Below the pieces are notes generated by a model that saw only the letters and a program-made list of their open reading frames with translations, ran no database searches and had not been told where the DNA came from. Shown one piece after another: positions 8,086 to 16,812 of a DNA stretch of 64,000 nt. This stretch comes from Bin87 sp965116785 (lineage in GTDB: Bacteria > Chloroflexota > Dehalococcoidia > Lucifugimonadales > UBA3495): the NCBI GenBank assembly GCA_965116785.1, contig OZ220731.1, positions 1,302,001-1,366,000 of the forward strand, in the 5' to 3' direction. Numbering within the stretch: position 1 is the first letter of the stretch; each line of letters starts with the position of its first letter. Position numbers and translations under genes: made by a program.

Positions 8086-8640
8086 ATGATGGTCACCCGA
8101 ACCAGCAGGGGTCCATACACCTATGCGGACTACCTTTTGACGCCCGACGATGTCCGCTACGAATTGATCGACGGAGAGCTGATCGTGGCGCCTACGCCAA
8201 TCCCTCTGCATCAGAGGATCGCGATGCGTTTCACAAATCGGATGGGACCATTCATCGAACGGCACGATTTGGGTGAACTCCTCGCTGCGCCCATGGAGGT
8301 GCAATTCTCCGATACCACCGTGCTGCAGCCCGATATCCTGTTCATTTCCAACGAACGCTCTAACATCATCGGCGAAACCAACATCCAGGGCGCGCCTGAC
8401 CTCGTCATCGAGATCGCCTCTCCATCAACGGAGCAGCGCGACCGCGGCGTCAAGCAGGAGCTGTATGCGCTTTTTGGAGTGCTGGAATACTGGAGGGCGT
8501 ACCCTAGGACCCAGACTGTTGAGGTTCTTCGCCTGGAAAACGGACGGCTCGTTTCAGTGGGTGTTTATGGATCCGGGACCAATCTAACCACACCGTTGGT
8601 GCCGGGCCTGAACATTGACCTGGACGAGATATTCGGTTAG
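8086..8640 (+). CDS. Uma2 family (DUF820) endonuclease-fold protein
   Basis: The 184-residue product matches the Uma2 family, a PD-(D/E)XK nuclease-fold group. Visible signatures are YELIDGELIV near residue 25-34, VLQPDILFIS near residue 82-91, and PDLVIEIASPST near residue 105-116 with the E-x-x-S-P-S motif. The usual EYWIVDP segment reads EYWRAYPRT here, a mild divergence. A strong AAGGAGG at 8075-8081 precedes two adjacent ATGs (8086 and 8089); the second has better spacing. Its cellular role is unknown. Such genes are common accessory genes in Chloroflexota and Cyanobacteria. Confidence 0.87.
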   Translation: MMVTRTSRGPYTYADYLLTPDDVRYELIDGELIVAPTPIPLHQRIAMRFTNRMGPFIERHDLGELLAAPMEVQFSDTTVLQPDILFISNERSNIIGETNIQGAPDLVIEIASPSTEQRDRGVKQELYALFGVLEYWRAYPRTQTVEVLRLENGRLVSVGVYGSGTNLTTPLVPGLNIDLDEIFG

Positions 8641-8725
8641 CGCAGGGCAGTCTCTTCCATTCCGGTTACAGTTGCCTACGCCCAACATCACCCGACCTGC
8701 TAATTCATTGGAGGGTCGCATCCCC

Positions 8726-10360
8726 ATGTCCGACTGGTTTCCAAAGCAGACCATAGGAGACCTGCTCAATGACGCCGCCGGCCGGTTCGGCTCGCACGAG
8801 GCCCTCATGTACGAAGGTCGGCGGTGGACTTTCGACGAGTTTCGGGACGAAGTCGACCGGGTCGCTCGGGCGTTGATCAACCTGGGCATCCGACCCGGCG
8901 ACAAGGTGTCGCTGTGGATGCCCAACCGCGCAGAATGGCTCTTCCTTTTCGGAGCGGTCGCCAAGATCGGGGCCGTGCTGGTGCCCATCAACACCCGGTT
9001 CCGCACCGGCGACATGGAGTACCTGGTCAACCATTCGGATTCGACCGCCCTGATCCTGATGGACCGCTCCGGACCGGTGGATTTCCTGGACATGTTGCGC
9101 GAGGTTGCTCCTGAGATCGACGCCGGCGATGCGTCCGAACTGCGCCCGTCCGCCTTCCCCACCCTTCGTAAGGTCATCGTGCTTGGCGAAGATCATCCCA
9201 CTGGCACAATCGACTGGGATGCGATGCTCGCCGGAGCCGATGAGGTGCCCGCCTCAGAGCTCGCCCATCGCGAATCCTCCGTCAGCCCGGACGACACGTT
9301 CCTGCTCATGTACACGTCCGGAACCACCGGGTTCCCCAAGGGCGTGATGCACTGCCACAACCCCATCCGCACCATCACCGACGCGGCCAACCGCATGGCC
9401 ATGTCCTCCCGCGACGTCATCCTCATGTACCTGCCTCTCTTCCACTGCTTCGGCCTGTACGAGGGGCCACTGATGTCGTGGGTCACCGGCGCGCGCATCG
9501 TGTTGACCACCATGTTCGACGCCGGTGAGGTACTCGGTCTCCTGGAATCCGAACGGGCCACGGTGATGGACGGGTTCGACACCCACTTCTTCGATCTGAC
9601 CCACCATCCCGACGTCGAACGGATCGACAGGAGCAGCCTGCGCACCATCCTGCTCGCCGTCGGCATGGCCTCCAGCGAACCCACAGCGCGCCTGACCCAG
9701 GAGAAACTCTGCCCCTCGCTTTCCGCGTGGGGCATGACCGAAGTTGGGGTGGGAGCCACCCGGACCTTCCTGGACGCCCCCGAGGACGACCGCTGCGTCG
9801 AAAGCGGCCACGCCCTCCCTGGCTACGAGTTCAAGGTCATCGACCCGGAAACCTGCGAGACGCTGCCACCGGCAACGGTCGGCGAGTTGCTGGTCCGCGG
9901 CTACGCGGTCATGCAGGGTTACTACAAACGCCCCGAGGCTACCGCAGAAGCCATTGACGACGACGGCTGGTTCCACACCGGCGACGTGGCAACTATGCGC
10001 GACGATGGCAGCATCCGTTTCATGGGCCGCTACAAGGACATACTCAAGGTCGGCGGCGAAAACGTCGACCCCACCGAGGTCGAGGCTTTCCTGCTGGAGC
10101 ACCCCGCAGTCAACAAGGTGCAGGTCATCGGCGTGCCCGACCCTCGCCTGACCGAGGTCGCCTGCGCGTGCGTGGTCGTCGAGCCGGGCCAGGCCATCAC
10201 CGATATCGACCTGGATGGTTTCTGCCGCGGAAAAATGGCCAGCTTCAAGATACCGCGTCACCTGGTCATCATGGACGACTACCCCATGACCTCCAGCGGC
10301 AAAGTGCAAAAGTACCTGCTGCGGCAGATGGCCGCGGAACAGCTGGGACTCGGCGTCTAG
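8726..10360 (+). CDS. AMP-dependent acyl-CoA synthetase/ligase
   Basis: The 544-residue protein activates a carboxylic acid to its CoA thioester through an acyl-AMP. Motifs are in order: the P-loop-like YTSGTTGFPKG near residue 195-205, GMTEVG near residue 336, GWFHTGD near residue 413, the hinge GRYKDILKVGGENVDP near residue 432-447, and the catalytic lysine in TSSGKVQK near residue 523. ATG 8726 follows GGAGGG and fits the family start; an in-frame upstream extension is untypical. The ligand cannot be read from sequence. It fits the surrounding CoA-dependent catabolism. Confidence 0.9.
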   Translation: MSDWFPKQTIGDLLNDAAGRFGSHEALMYEGRRWTFDEFRDEVDRVARALINLGIRPGDKVSLWMPNRAEWLFLFGAVAKIGAVLVPINTRFRTGDMEYLVNHSDSTALILMDRSGPVDFLDMLREVAPEIDAGDASELRPSAFPTLRKVIVLGEDHPTGTIDWDAMLAGADEVPASELAHRESSVSPDDTFLLMYTSGTTGFPKGVMHCHNPIRTITDAANRMAMSSRDVILMYLPLFHCFGLYEGPLMSWVTGARIVLTTMFDAGEVLGLLESERATVMDGFDTHFFDLTHHPDVERIDRSSLRTILLAVGMASSEPTARLTQEKLCPSLSAWGMTEVGVGATRTFLDAPEDDRCVESGHALPGYEFKVIDPETCETLPPATVGELLVRGYAVMQGYYKRPEATAEAIDDDGWFHTGDVATMRDDGSIRFMGRYKDILKVGGENVDPTEVEAFLLEHPAVNKVQVIGVPDPRLTEVACACVVVEPGQAITDIDLDGFCRGKMASFKIPRHLVIMDDYPMTSSGKVQKYLLRQMAAEQLGLGV

Positions 10361-10383
10361 CCGATCCCGAAATCGAACGCCGC

Positions 10384-11157
10384 GTGACACTCTCCCGCAC
10401 CGCCCCCTACGTGGGCATCACCGGATTCTGCTCGCGAAGCGAGGTCGACGCAGTTCTGGCAGCCGTTCCGGCAGAGCCAAACCGCCTGCTGATGTGCGGA
10501 ACCCTGCTCAGCAACGCCCTGTTGTCCGGCGACGCTAGCGACGCACCCAACCGCTGTCCGGCGCCGGATGCCATCGCGAGCATCTTCTCCGACGATCCCC
10601 GCTGCCTGAACCTAGTGCACTACCGTCCGCCCCCGGGCGCCAACCTGACGGACGCGCTGACCCGCGCTACCGAGGTCGGCGGCCCGCATTGCCACGGGGT
10701 CCAGATCAACGCCACCCGCGGCGCTCCGTGGCCTGACCCTGACGCTCTTGAAGTCTATCGGGAACGCTGTCGTCCGACTCGCATCGTATTCCAGGCCGGA
10801 CGCGAGGCAATGGAATCTGCCAACCACCAACCCGACGAATTGGCCCGACGCTGCGCCGCATATTCTGGGTTGGTCACGGACGTGCTGGTCGACGCCTCCG
10901 AAGGCTTGGGCATCCCGCTCGACGCCGCCCGCTCCACCGTTTACCTGGAGGCCATTCGCGCGGCCGCCCCGGAACTGGGCCTCGTGGTCGCCGGTGGCCT
11001 CCACGCCGGCAACATCACCGAACTGCTATCGCCCCTGCTGCCAGAATGGTCCGCCGCCAGCATCGACGCCGAGGGCCGCCTCCGCGACGCCGACGACCAC
11101 CTCAACACCGATGCCGCCATCGCTTATCTGCAAGCGGCGTGGGAATTGCTGACGTGA
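10384..11157 (+). CDS. TrpF-like TIM-barrel protein (phosphoribosylanthranilate isomerase-like)
   Basis: The 257-residue product from GTG 10384 resembles phosphoribosylanthranilate isomerase: the N-terminal YVGITGFCSRSEVDAVL aligns with the family's KICGLTRPEDA, VTDVLVDAS with the second catalytic strand, and VVAGGLHAGNITELL with the C-terminal phosphate-binding loop. The catalytic Cys of true TrpF (the C of KICG) is a Thr here, while the Asp of the LVTDVLVD strand is kept. No tryptophan genes are nearby. It probably has another substrate. It ends one base before the dual-OB-like gene starts and may share its transcript. Confidence 0.6.
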   Translation: MTLSRTAPYVGITGFCSRSEVDAVLAAVPAEPNRLLMCGTLLSNALLSGDASDAPNRCPAPDAIASIFSDDPRCLNLVHYRPPPGANLTDALTRATEVGGPHCHGVQINATRGAPWPDPDALEVYRERCRPTRIVFQAGREAMESANHQPDELARRCAAYSGLVTDVLVDASEGLGIPLDAARSTVYLEAIRAAAPELGLVVAGGLHAGNITELLSPLLPEWSAASIDAEGRLRDADDHLNTDAAIAYLQAAWELLT

Positions 11158-11158
11158 G

Positions 11159-11854
11159 GTGCAGTGGATTGTGACCACGCTGACTACAAAGCGCATAGTC
11201 TGCCTCGCCAATTCCCGTAAGATGGCCGGCCGTTGCGTCGCCGGCAAGGAAATATTGGAGCACGCCGAGCCGGGCGGTTGGGTCCGCCCGGTCAGCAACC
11301 GCGAGAACGAGTCAATCTCGGAACGGGAAAGATGCTATGCCGACGGCAACGAGCCGGAACTTCTGGACATAATCGAAGTGCCTCTCTTCAACCCCAAACC
11401 CAAGGGGTACCAGCAGGAAAATTGGTTGCTGAACTCCAATGGCCAATGGCGGAAGGTGGGGCGACTTGGTTCGGATGACTTACCGCGGATGGTAGAACCC
11501 GACGCTCCGCTGTGGACCAACGGCTTCACCTCGCGGGGCGGTGAAAACGACCAAGTGCCGGTGGACCTTGCTGCCGGACACAACTCCTCGCTGCGGCTGG
11601 TCAGGGTCAACGACCTGACCGTCATCGTATCCGAGCCGTCCCGCCCCAGCGCGAATTACCCCATCTTGAGGGGACGTTTCAGCCACTGCGGCGAAACCTA
11701 CTGCTTTCGTATCACTGACCCGGTCAGCGAAAACGGGTCAGTGAACCTTCCTTACCGCGAATACCCGGTGGGCGAGCGCTACCTCACAGTCAGTCTCGGG
11801 GAGCCCTTCGAAGGCAACGCGTACAAGCTCATCGCCGCCATCATCAGGCCATGA
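11159..11854 (+). CDS. Dual-OB-domain-like protein of a DUF488 cassette
   Basis: The 231-residue soluble protein begins with a conserved RIVCLANSRKMAGRCVAGKE segment, then a WVRPVSNRENE motif, LDIIEVPLF, YQQENWLL, and a second beta-rich half ending in GERYLTVSLGEPF. This pattern fits the family annotated as dual OB domain protein, found beside DUF488 genes. I recognise it by context and motif only. The start is GTG 11159; a second GTG four codons later is possible. It overlaps the next DUF488 gene by ATGA at 11851-11854. OB folds often bind nucleic acid, but this is not shown here. Confidence 0.6.
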   Translation: MQWIVTTLTTKRIVCLANSRKMAGRCVAGKEILEHAEPGGWVRPVSNRENESISERERCYADGNEPELLDIIEVPLFNPKPKGYQQENWLLNSNGQWRKVGRLGSDDLPRMVEPDAPLWTNGFTSRGGENDQVPVDLAAGHNSSLRLVRVNDLTVIVSEPSRPSANYPILRGRFSHCGETYCFRITDPVSENGSVNLPYREYPVGERYLTVSLGEPFEGNAYKLIAAIIRP

Positions 11855-12504
11855 CGGAGGAGACCCGTTTGAACCCAAATAATCCAATGGTGCTCACCGT
11901 CGGGCACTCCAACCACTCTCCGGAGGTATTCGTCAATCTGCTGGTCCGCCACGGCGTCGACGAGATCATCGACGTCCGGTCCGCGCCGTACAGCCGCTAT
12001 GCTCCGCAGTTCAATTACGAAGGGCTCCAACAGGCGCTGGAGCAGATTGGAATAGGTTACGCCTACCTCGGCGGCGAGTTGGGCGGCCGGCCGGCCGCCC
12101 GTTCGTGTTACGACACGGCTGGCCGAGTCGACTACGACCGCGTCGCTGCGACCGATTCATTCGATGACGCACTGGGCCGGGTTACACGGGTTGCGGACGA
12201 AAACCGCGTGGCTCTACTGTGCACCGAAAAGGAACCGCTCGAGTGTCACCGCACCCTGCTCGTGGCACGAGCGCTGGACAATCGGCACGTCGATGTCGCC
12301 CACATCCAGGGCGATGGGTCCCTTGAGACTCACGACGACGCCATGAGCCGGCTGCTGGACCTGCACAAGCTGCCCCCAAACGGCGATATGTTTCGCACCC
12401 GGGCAGATGTTATCAGCGAAGCCATGCAAAGGCAGGCTCGCAAGTTCGCCTATGTTGCGACAGACCTCCCACCGCTCAGCGATGAATGGGAGTCGGGACC
12501 GTGA
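11851..12504 (+). CDS. DUF488 family protein (first copy)
   Basis: The 217-residue protein has the DUF488 signature: LTVGHSNHSPEVF at the N-terminus, IIDVRSAPYSRYAPQFN near residue 39-55, YLGGELGGRP near residue 72-81, and LLCTEKEPLECHRTLLVAR near residue 121-139 with the conserved Cys-x-Glu...Cys-His-Arg set. Function of DUF488 is unknown; the invariant Cys, Glu and His suggest an enzyme or metal site. It overlaps the upstream gene by ATGA and the next DUF488 gene by GTGA, indicating translational coupling of a three-gene unit. Confidence 0.9.
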   Translation: MTEETRLNPNNPMVLTVGHSNHSPEVFVNLLVRHGVDEIIDVRSAPYSRYAPQFNYEGLQQALEQIGIGYAYLGGELGGRPAARSCYDTAGRVDYDRVAATDSFDDALGRVTRVADENRVALLCTEKEPLECHRTLLVARALDNRHVDVAHIQGDGSLETHDDAMSRLLDLHKLPPNGDMFRTRADVISEAMQRQARKFAYVATDLPPLSDEWESGP

Positions 12505-12938
12505 AACTCTACACCATCGGCTTCACCCGGAAGTCTGCGGCCGAGTTCTTCGGCCTGCTCCGGGAATCGGGCGCCAAGCGGGTTGTCGACGTGCGCCTGC
12601 GCAACACGTCGGGGTTGGCCGGGTTTTCCAAGAAAAGCGACCTCCCATGGTTCCTTCGCGAACTCTGCGGCATGGACTACGTCCATCTGCCCCGCCTCTC
12701 ACCCACCGACGCCCTGCTGGACGGCTACCGAAAGCGCGACATAACCTGGGACGATTACGTGCCTCAATTCCACTCGATCATCGAACGCCGGCTCATCCGG
12801 GCCGCCATTCCGCAGGATATAATCGCCGACAGTTGCCTGCTGTGCAGCGAGGACCAACCCGAGAGGTGCCACCGCCGGCTCGTCGCCGAGCACCTGCAGC
12901 AGCATTGGGGCGACATTGAGATCATCCATTTGACATAA
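12501..12938 (+). CDS. DUF488 family protein (second copy)
   Basis: Reading from GTG 12501, which overlaps the previous stop as GTGA, gives a 145-residue DUF488 protein beginning KLYTIGFTRKSAAEFF. The motifs are VVDVRLRNTSGLAGFSKKSD near residue 28-47 and LLCSEDQPERCHRRLVAEHL near residue 113-132. An ATG at 12486 is the alternative start. It is only distantly similar to the first copy: the first has VRSAPYSR, this one VRLRNTSG. They are therefore probably two specialised subunits rather than a recent duplication. It ends 11 bp before the phosphotriesterase-like gene. Confidence 0.88.
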   Translation: MKLYTIGFTRKSAAEFFGLLRESGAKRVVDVRLRNTSGLAGFSKKSDLPWFLRELCGMDYVHLPRLSPTDALLDGYRKRDITWDDYVPQFHSIIERRLIRAAIPQDIIADSCLLCSEDQPERCHRRLVAEHLQQHWGDIEIIHLT

Positions 12939-12949
12939 GGAGGCGCAAG

Positions 12950-13900
12950 ATGTCGCAGGTCAACACCGTCCTCGGTCCCATCGACTCCTCCGAGATGGGT
13001 TTCACCCTCAGCCACGAGCACATCACCCTGGGCGCAGCCGGCGCGGCAGCGACTTACCCCGGCTTCCAGGACCGCCAGGCCATCGTCGACGCCGCTACCG
13101 CGGCGCTAACCGAGGCCCATGAGGGCGGCGTCCGCACAATTATCGATGTGACCACCTTCGACCTCGGCCGTGACGTCGCCATGATGCAGGAGGTGAGCCG
13201 CCGCTCCGGCGTCAACGCCATCCCCTGCACCGGCAACCACCTGGCCGTGCCCCGCATCTTCTGGGGCGCGCCCGTGGACCGCGTCGCCGCCCTGTTCATC
13301 AAGGAGATCGAGGAGGGCATAGAGGACAGCGGCGTCAAGGCCGGCATCATCAAGGTGGCCTCCGACCGGGGAGGCATCACCGAGAACGAGGAGATCATCC
13401 TCCGCGCCGCCGCCCGGGCCAGCAACGCCACCGGCACCCGCATCAGCACCCATACCTGGTCGCCCGACCGCGTCGGGGAAGAGCAGGTGCGCATCCTGAG
13501 AGAGGAAGGCGTCGACCTCAACCGGGTCTACATCGGACACAGCAACGACGACACCGACGTCGGCTACCTGGTAGGCCTTCTCGAGGAAGGGGTTTGGCTC
13601 GGTCTGGATCGCTATCCCGGCGGTCGAACCCCCGAAACTCCGAGGTGGGAAACGCGGACCGAAGTGGTCAAGCAGCTGGTCGACGCGGGCTGGGCCCATC
13701 GCCTGATGTTGTCCCACGACCACTCCACTCCGGTGGTCCAGCCCTCCGAGGAACTGCGCCAAGAGCGCGAGGCGTTCAACCCGGACGGATATCTCTTCAT
13801 CACCCGCAATGTCCTGCCGCGCCTGATCGAACTGGGCGCCACCGACGCTGACGTGCAGGCCATGATGGTCAATAACCCGCGCCGTTTCTTCGAGGACTGA
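12950..13900 (+). CDS. Phosphotriesterase-family metal hydrolase (lactonase-like)
   Basis: The 316-residue protein carries all metal ligands of the phosphotriesterase family: the HxH of LSHEHI near residue 22-26, the bridging lysine in GIIKVASD near residue 135, His in STHTW near residue 165, His in YIGHSND near residue 193, and Asp in LSHDHS near residue 250. Natural members are mostly lactonases, some act on organophosphates. AGGAGG lies just before ATG 12950. It may be transcribed with the DUF488 genes upstream and the luciferase-like gene downstream. Confidence 0.9.
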   Translation: MSQVNTVLGPIDSSEMGFTLSHEHITLGAAGAAATYPGFQDRQAIVDAATAALTEAHEGGVRTIIDVTTFDLGRDVAMMQEVSRRSGVNAIPCTGNHLAVPRIFWGAPVDRVAALFIKEIEEGIEDSGVKAGIIKVASDRGGITENEEIILRAAARASNATGTRISTHTWSPDRVGEEQVRILREEGVDLNRVYIGHSNDDTDVGYLVGLLEEGVWLGLDRYPGGRTPETPRWETRTEVVKQLVDAGWAHRLMLSHDHSTPVVQPSEELRQEREAFNPDGYLFITRNVLPRLIELGATDADVQAMMVNNPRRFFED

Positions 13901-13925
13901 CTGCGACACCCGCATCGAGGTGGCC

Positions 13926-14804
13926 ATGAATATCGGTTTTTCCCTCTCCAACAACCAGGGTCTCGCCAACGTCCAGGACGTGGTGAGCGTGGCGGCACGC
14001 GCCGAAGAGCTCGGCTACGACTCGGTCTGGGCCAGCGACCATGTGTTCAACGTCAGCTACGTTTACGAACGCTTGGGCAACCGACCGTACTACGACCCGC
14101 TCACGATCCTGACCTTCGCCGCAGCGCAGACCCAGCGGGTCATCCTGGGCACCAGCGTCCTGGTGTTGCCCTACCACAATCCCATGCGGTTGGCGAAGCA
14201 GGCAGCCACCCTGGACCAATTGTCGGGCGGACGCGTCGCCCTGGGCGTCGGCGTCGGCGTGATCGACACCGAAATCGAGGCGATGGGCGTGCCCTTCGCC
14301 GAGCGCGGGCCGTACACCGACGAATCCATCGCGATCATGAAGACCCTGTGGTGCGAAGACGAACCCCGCCATGATGGTCGGTTCTTCCAGTTTTCCGACA
14401 TGGCGTTCTCACCGCGACCGGTACGACCGGAGGGCATCCCCCTGATCATCGGCGGGACCAGCCGCGCCGCCATCCGTCGCGCCGCCCGCCACGGTGACGG
14501 TTGGCATCCCACGGCAATGCCGCCGGAGGATCTTGCTCAGGGCATCCGCTACCTGCACGAGCGGGCCGAACGCGCCGACCGTGACCCGGCCGCCATTCCC
14601 GTTTCGGTGAGCGTGCCGCTGCAGGGAGGTCGGCCCGGACGTTTCGCTCTTGGTACCGAACCCGCCGAGATGCGCGCCAACGCCCGGGCGTTCGCTGACA
14701 TCGGCGTCTCTCGCATCGTGGTTTCCCCGTATTCCGGCGACCCTGAAGTCGTTTTCCCGGCCATGGAGACCGTGGCTGCCGAGGTCATGCCGGCCGTCGC
14801 CTAA
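13926..14804 (+). CDS. LLM class F420-dependent oxidoreductase
   Basis: This 292-residue protein has the compact luciferase-like TIM-barrel form typical of F420-dependent members: GYDSVWASDHVF near residue 31-42, RVILGTSVLVLPYHNPMRLA near residue 70-89, LSGGRVALGVGVG near residue 99-111, and IPLIIGGTSRAAIRRAARHGDGW. ATG 13926 is chosen over GTG 13920 because GAGG (13917-13920) is correctly spaced for it. It lies 25 bp after the phosphotriesterase-like gene. Substrate unknown. Confidence 0.9.
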   Translation: MNIGFSLSNNQGLANVQDVVSVAARAEELGYDSVWASDHVFNVSYVYERLGNRPYYDPLTILTFAAAQTQRVILGTSVLVLPYHNPMRLAKQAATLDQLSGGRVALGVGVGVIDTEIEAMGVPFAERGPYTDESIAIMKTLWCEDEPRHDGRFFQFSDMAFSPRPVRPEGIPLIIGGTSRAAIRRAARHGDGWHPTAMPPEDLAQGIRYLHERAERADRDPAAIPVSVSVPLQGGRPGRFALGTEPAEMRANARAFADIGVSRIVVSPYSGDPEVVFPAMETVAAEVMPAVA

Positions 14805-14858
14805 TCCAGGTCCACAACCCACGTCATCGCATTCGGGCGAACCAAACGGAGACGAACT

Positions 14859-16802
14859 TTGACTACCCCTGCATCCCCAACAATTGCTCCGTACGGTTCC
14901 TGGCGATCGCCGATCACCGCCGACGCCATCGTCGCCGAGTCCATCGGCATCAGCAGCGTGTCCATCGACGGCGACGCCATCCTTTGGTCCGAATCCCGCC
15001 CCTCTGAAGGCGGACGGTACGTGATAGTCCGCATGGAGCCAGACGGGACGGTCGCCGACGTCAACCCCGCGCCGTTCAATACGCGAACCCGCGTCCACGA
15101 ATACGGGGGCGCCGCCTGGATCGCCGATGCAGGTACGGTCTGGTTCTCCAACTTCGACGACCAGCGGATCTACCGCCAGGATCGCGACGAACCGCCACGC
15201 GCGATCACACCCGAATCCCCCTCCCGCTACGCCGACGCGGTACTGGATCGCATCCGCAGCCGGCTCATCTGCGTGCGCGAAGACCATTCCGACCCCGGCA
15301 ACGTCATCAACGCCATCGCTGCCGTGCCCCTCGACGGCTCCGGCGAGCAGACCGTGTTGTTCGCCGGCTGGGATTTCGTGTCCTCACCTCGGCTGAGTCC
15401 CGACGGTTCCACCCTGGCGTGGATGTCCTGGAACCACCCGAACATGCCTTGGGACGGAACACATCTGTGGACCGCTGCCGTTCTGGACGACGGCACCCTC
15501 GGGGACGCCACGCTCGTAGCGGGCGGCGAGACGGTGTCCGTATGCCAACCCGAATGGTCTCCCGAGGGCGTTCTGCACTTCGTCGCCGATCAATCGGGCT
15601 GGTGGAACCTGTACCGCCTGGGTGACGACGGCCCGGAGCTTATATACGCCGACGACGCGGAATACGGCAGGCCGCAATGGGTGTTCGGCGCCCGCGCTTA
15701 CGGCTTCGCCGGCAACGGGAGCATCGTCTGCGCGGTGAATCGCCGAGGGTCCTGGTCCCTGAACCTCCTCGACCCCAACACTGGGGTGAGTTCCCCGCTG
15801 AACGTGCCGGTGGGCGAGATGGGCCGAGGCGATCTGGCCATATCCGGCATAACCGCCGCCGTGATTGCCGGCGACTCCGAACGGCCGGTGTCCCTGATGC
15901 GGGTCAACCTCCGGACCGGCGACTGGGATACGGTGAAACAGTCCAACGCTATCGACGTGGCGTCGGACTACATCTCCCCGGCCCAGACCGTCGAGTTCCC
16001 GTCTACCGATGGTCGGCCGGCGTACGCCTTGTACTACGCACCGCGTAACCCCGAATACGCGGCGCCAGATGGAGCCCTGCCGCCGCTTTTGACGTTAAGC
16101 CACGGCGGGCCGACCGCAGCCGCTTCTGGCGCGTTGGATCTGTCCATCCAGTATTGGACCACCCGGGGTTTCGCCGTCGTCGACGTTGATTACGGCGGCA
16201 GCGTCGGATACGGTCGCGCCTACCGCCAATTGCTCAACGGAAACTGGGGCATCGTCGATGTGGACGATTGCGCCAATGCCGCTCTTCACCTGGTGCACCA
16301 GCATCTCGCTGACGGCAATCGCCTGGCGATCCGAGGCGGCAGCGCCGGCGGTTACACCACCCTGGCAGCCTTGGCCTTTCGCAACGTGTTCGCCGCCGGC
16401 GCCAGCTATTACGGGGTCTCCGACCTTACGGCATTGGCCGAGGATACCCATAAGTTCGAGTCCCGTTACCTGGATCGATTGGTCGCGCCTTACCCCGCGG
16501 GCGCGGAGACCTATCGGAACCGCTCACCCATCAGCCACACCGAAGGATTATCCTGCCCGATCATCCTTTTCCAGGGAATGGAGGACCGCATCGTTCCGCC
16601 CAATCAGGCCGAGATGATGTACGCGGCGGTGCGTTCCAAGGGTATCCCTTGCGCCTATCTTCCCTTCGAGGGCGAGCAGCACGGCTTCCGCCGCGCCGAA
16701 AACATCAAGCGCGCTCTGGAAGCCGAGTTGTACTTCTACTCCCGGGTGTTCGGCTTCGATCTCGCCGACCCAGTCGAGCCGGTTCAGATCGAGAATCTGT
16801 AG
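14859..16802 (+). CDS. S9 family serine peptidase (prolyl oligopeptidase/acylaminoacyl peptidase type)
   Basis: The 647-residue protein has an N-terminal beta-propeller region (about residues 30-370, with several WSPEG/SPDGS repeats) and a C-terminal alpha/beta-hydrolase peptidase domain. The triad can be read: Ser495 in RGGSAGGY, Asp576 in GMEDRIVPP, His608 in EGEQHGFRR. It begins with TTG 14859, with GGAGA seven bases upstream; no better start exists. No signal peptide is seen, so it is probably cytoplasmic. It cleaves short peptides or acyl-amino acids by family analogy. It converges on the minus-strand alcohol dehydrogenase 10 bp away. Confidence 0.92.
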   Translation: MTTPASPTIAPYGSWRSPITADAIVAESIGISSVSIDGDAILWSESRPSEGGRYVIVRMEPDGTVADVNPAPFNTRTRVHEYGGAAWIADAGTVWFSNFDDQRIYRQDRDEPPRAITPESPSRYADAVLDRIRSRLICVREDHSDPGNVINAIAAVPLDGSGEQTVLFAGWDFVSSPRLSPDGSTLAWMSWNHPNMPWDGTHLWTAAVLDDGTLGDATLVAGGETVSVCQPEWSPEGVLHFVADQSGWWNLYRLGDDGPELIYADDAEYGRPQWVFGARAYGFAGNGSIVCAVNRRGSWSLNLLDPNTGVSSPLNVPVGEMGRGDLAISGITAAVIAGDSERPVSLMRVNLRTGDWDTVKQSNAIDVASDYISPAQTVEFPSTDGRPAYALYYAPRNPEYAAPDGALPPLLTLSHGGPTAAASGALDLSIQYWTTRGFAVVDVDYGGSVGYGRAYRQLLNGNWGIVDVDDCANAALHLVHQHLADGNRLAIRGGSAGGYTTLAALAFRNVFAAGASYYGVSDLTALAEDTHKFESRYLDRLVAPYPAGAETYRNRSPISHTEGLSCPIILFQGMEDRIVPPNQAEMMYAAVRSKGIPCAYLPFEGEQHGFRRAENIKRALEAELYFYSRVFGFDLADPVEPVQIENL

Positions 16803-16812
16803 CCATCAGGGG

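Noticed and set aside
11159..12938. A known restriction-modification or BREX-type defence system
   Set aside because: None of the three cassette proteins carries methyltransferase, helicase or clear nuclease motifs, so a named defence type cannot be assigned.
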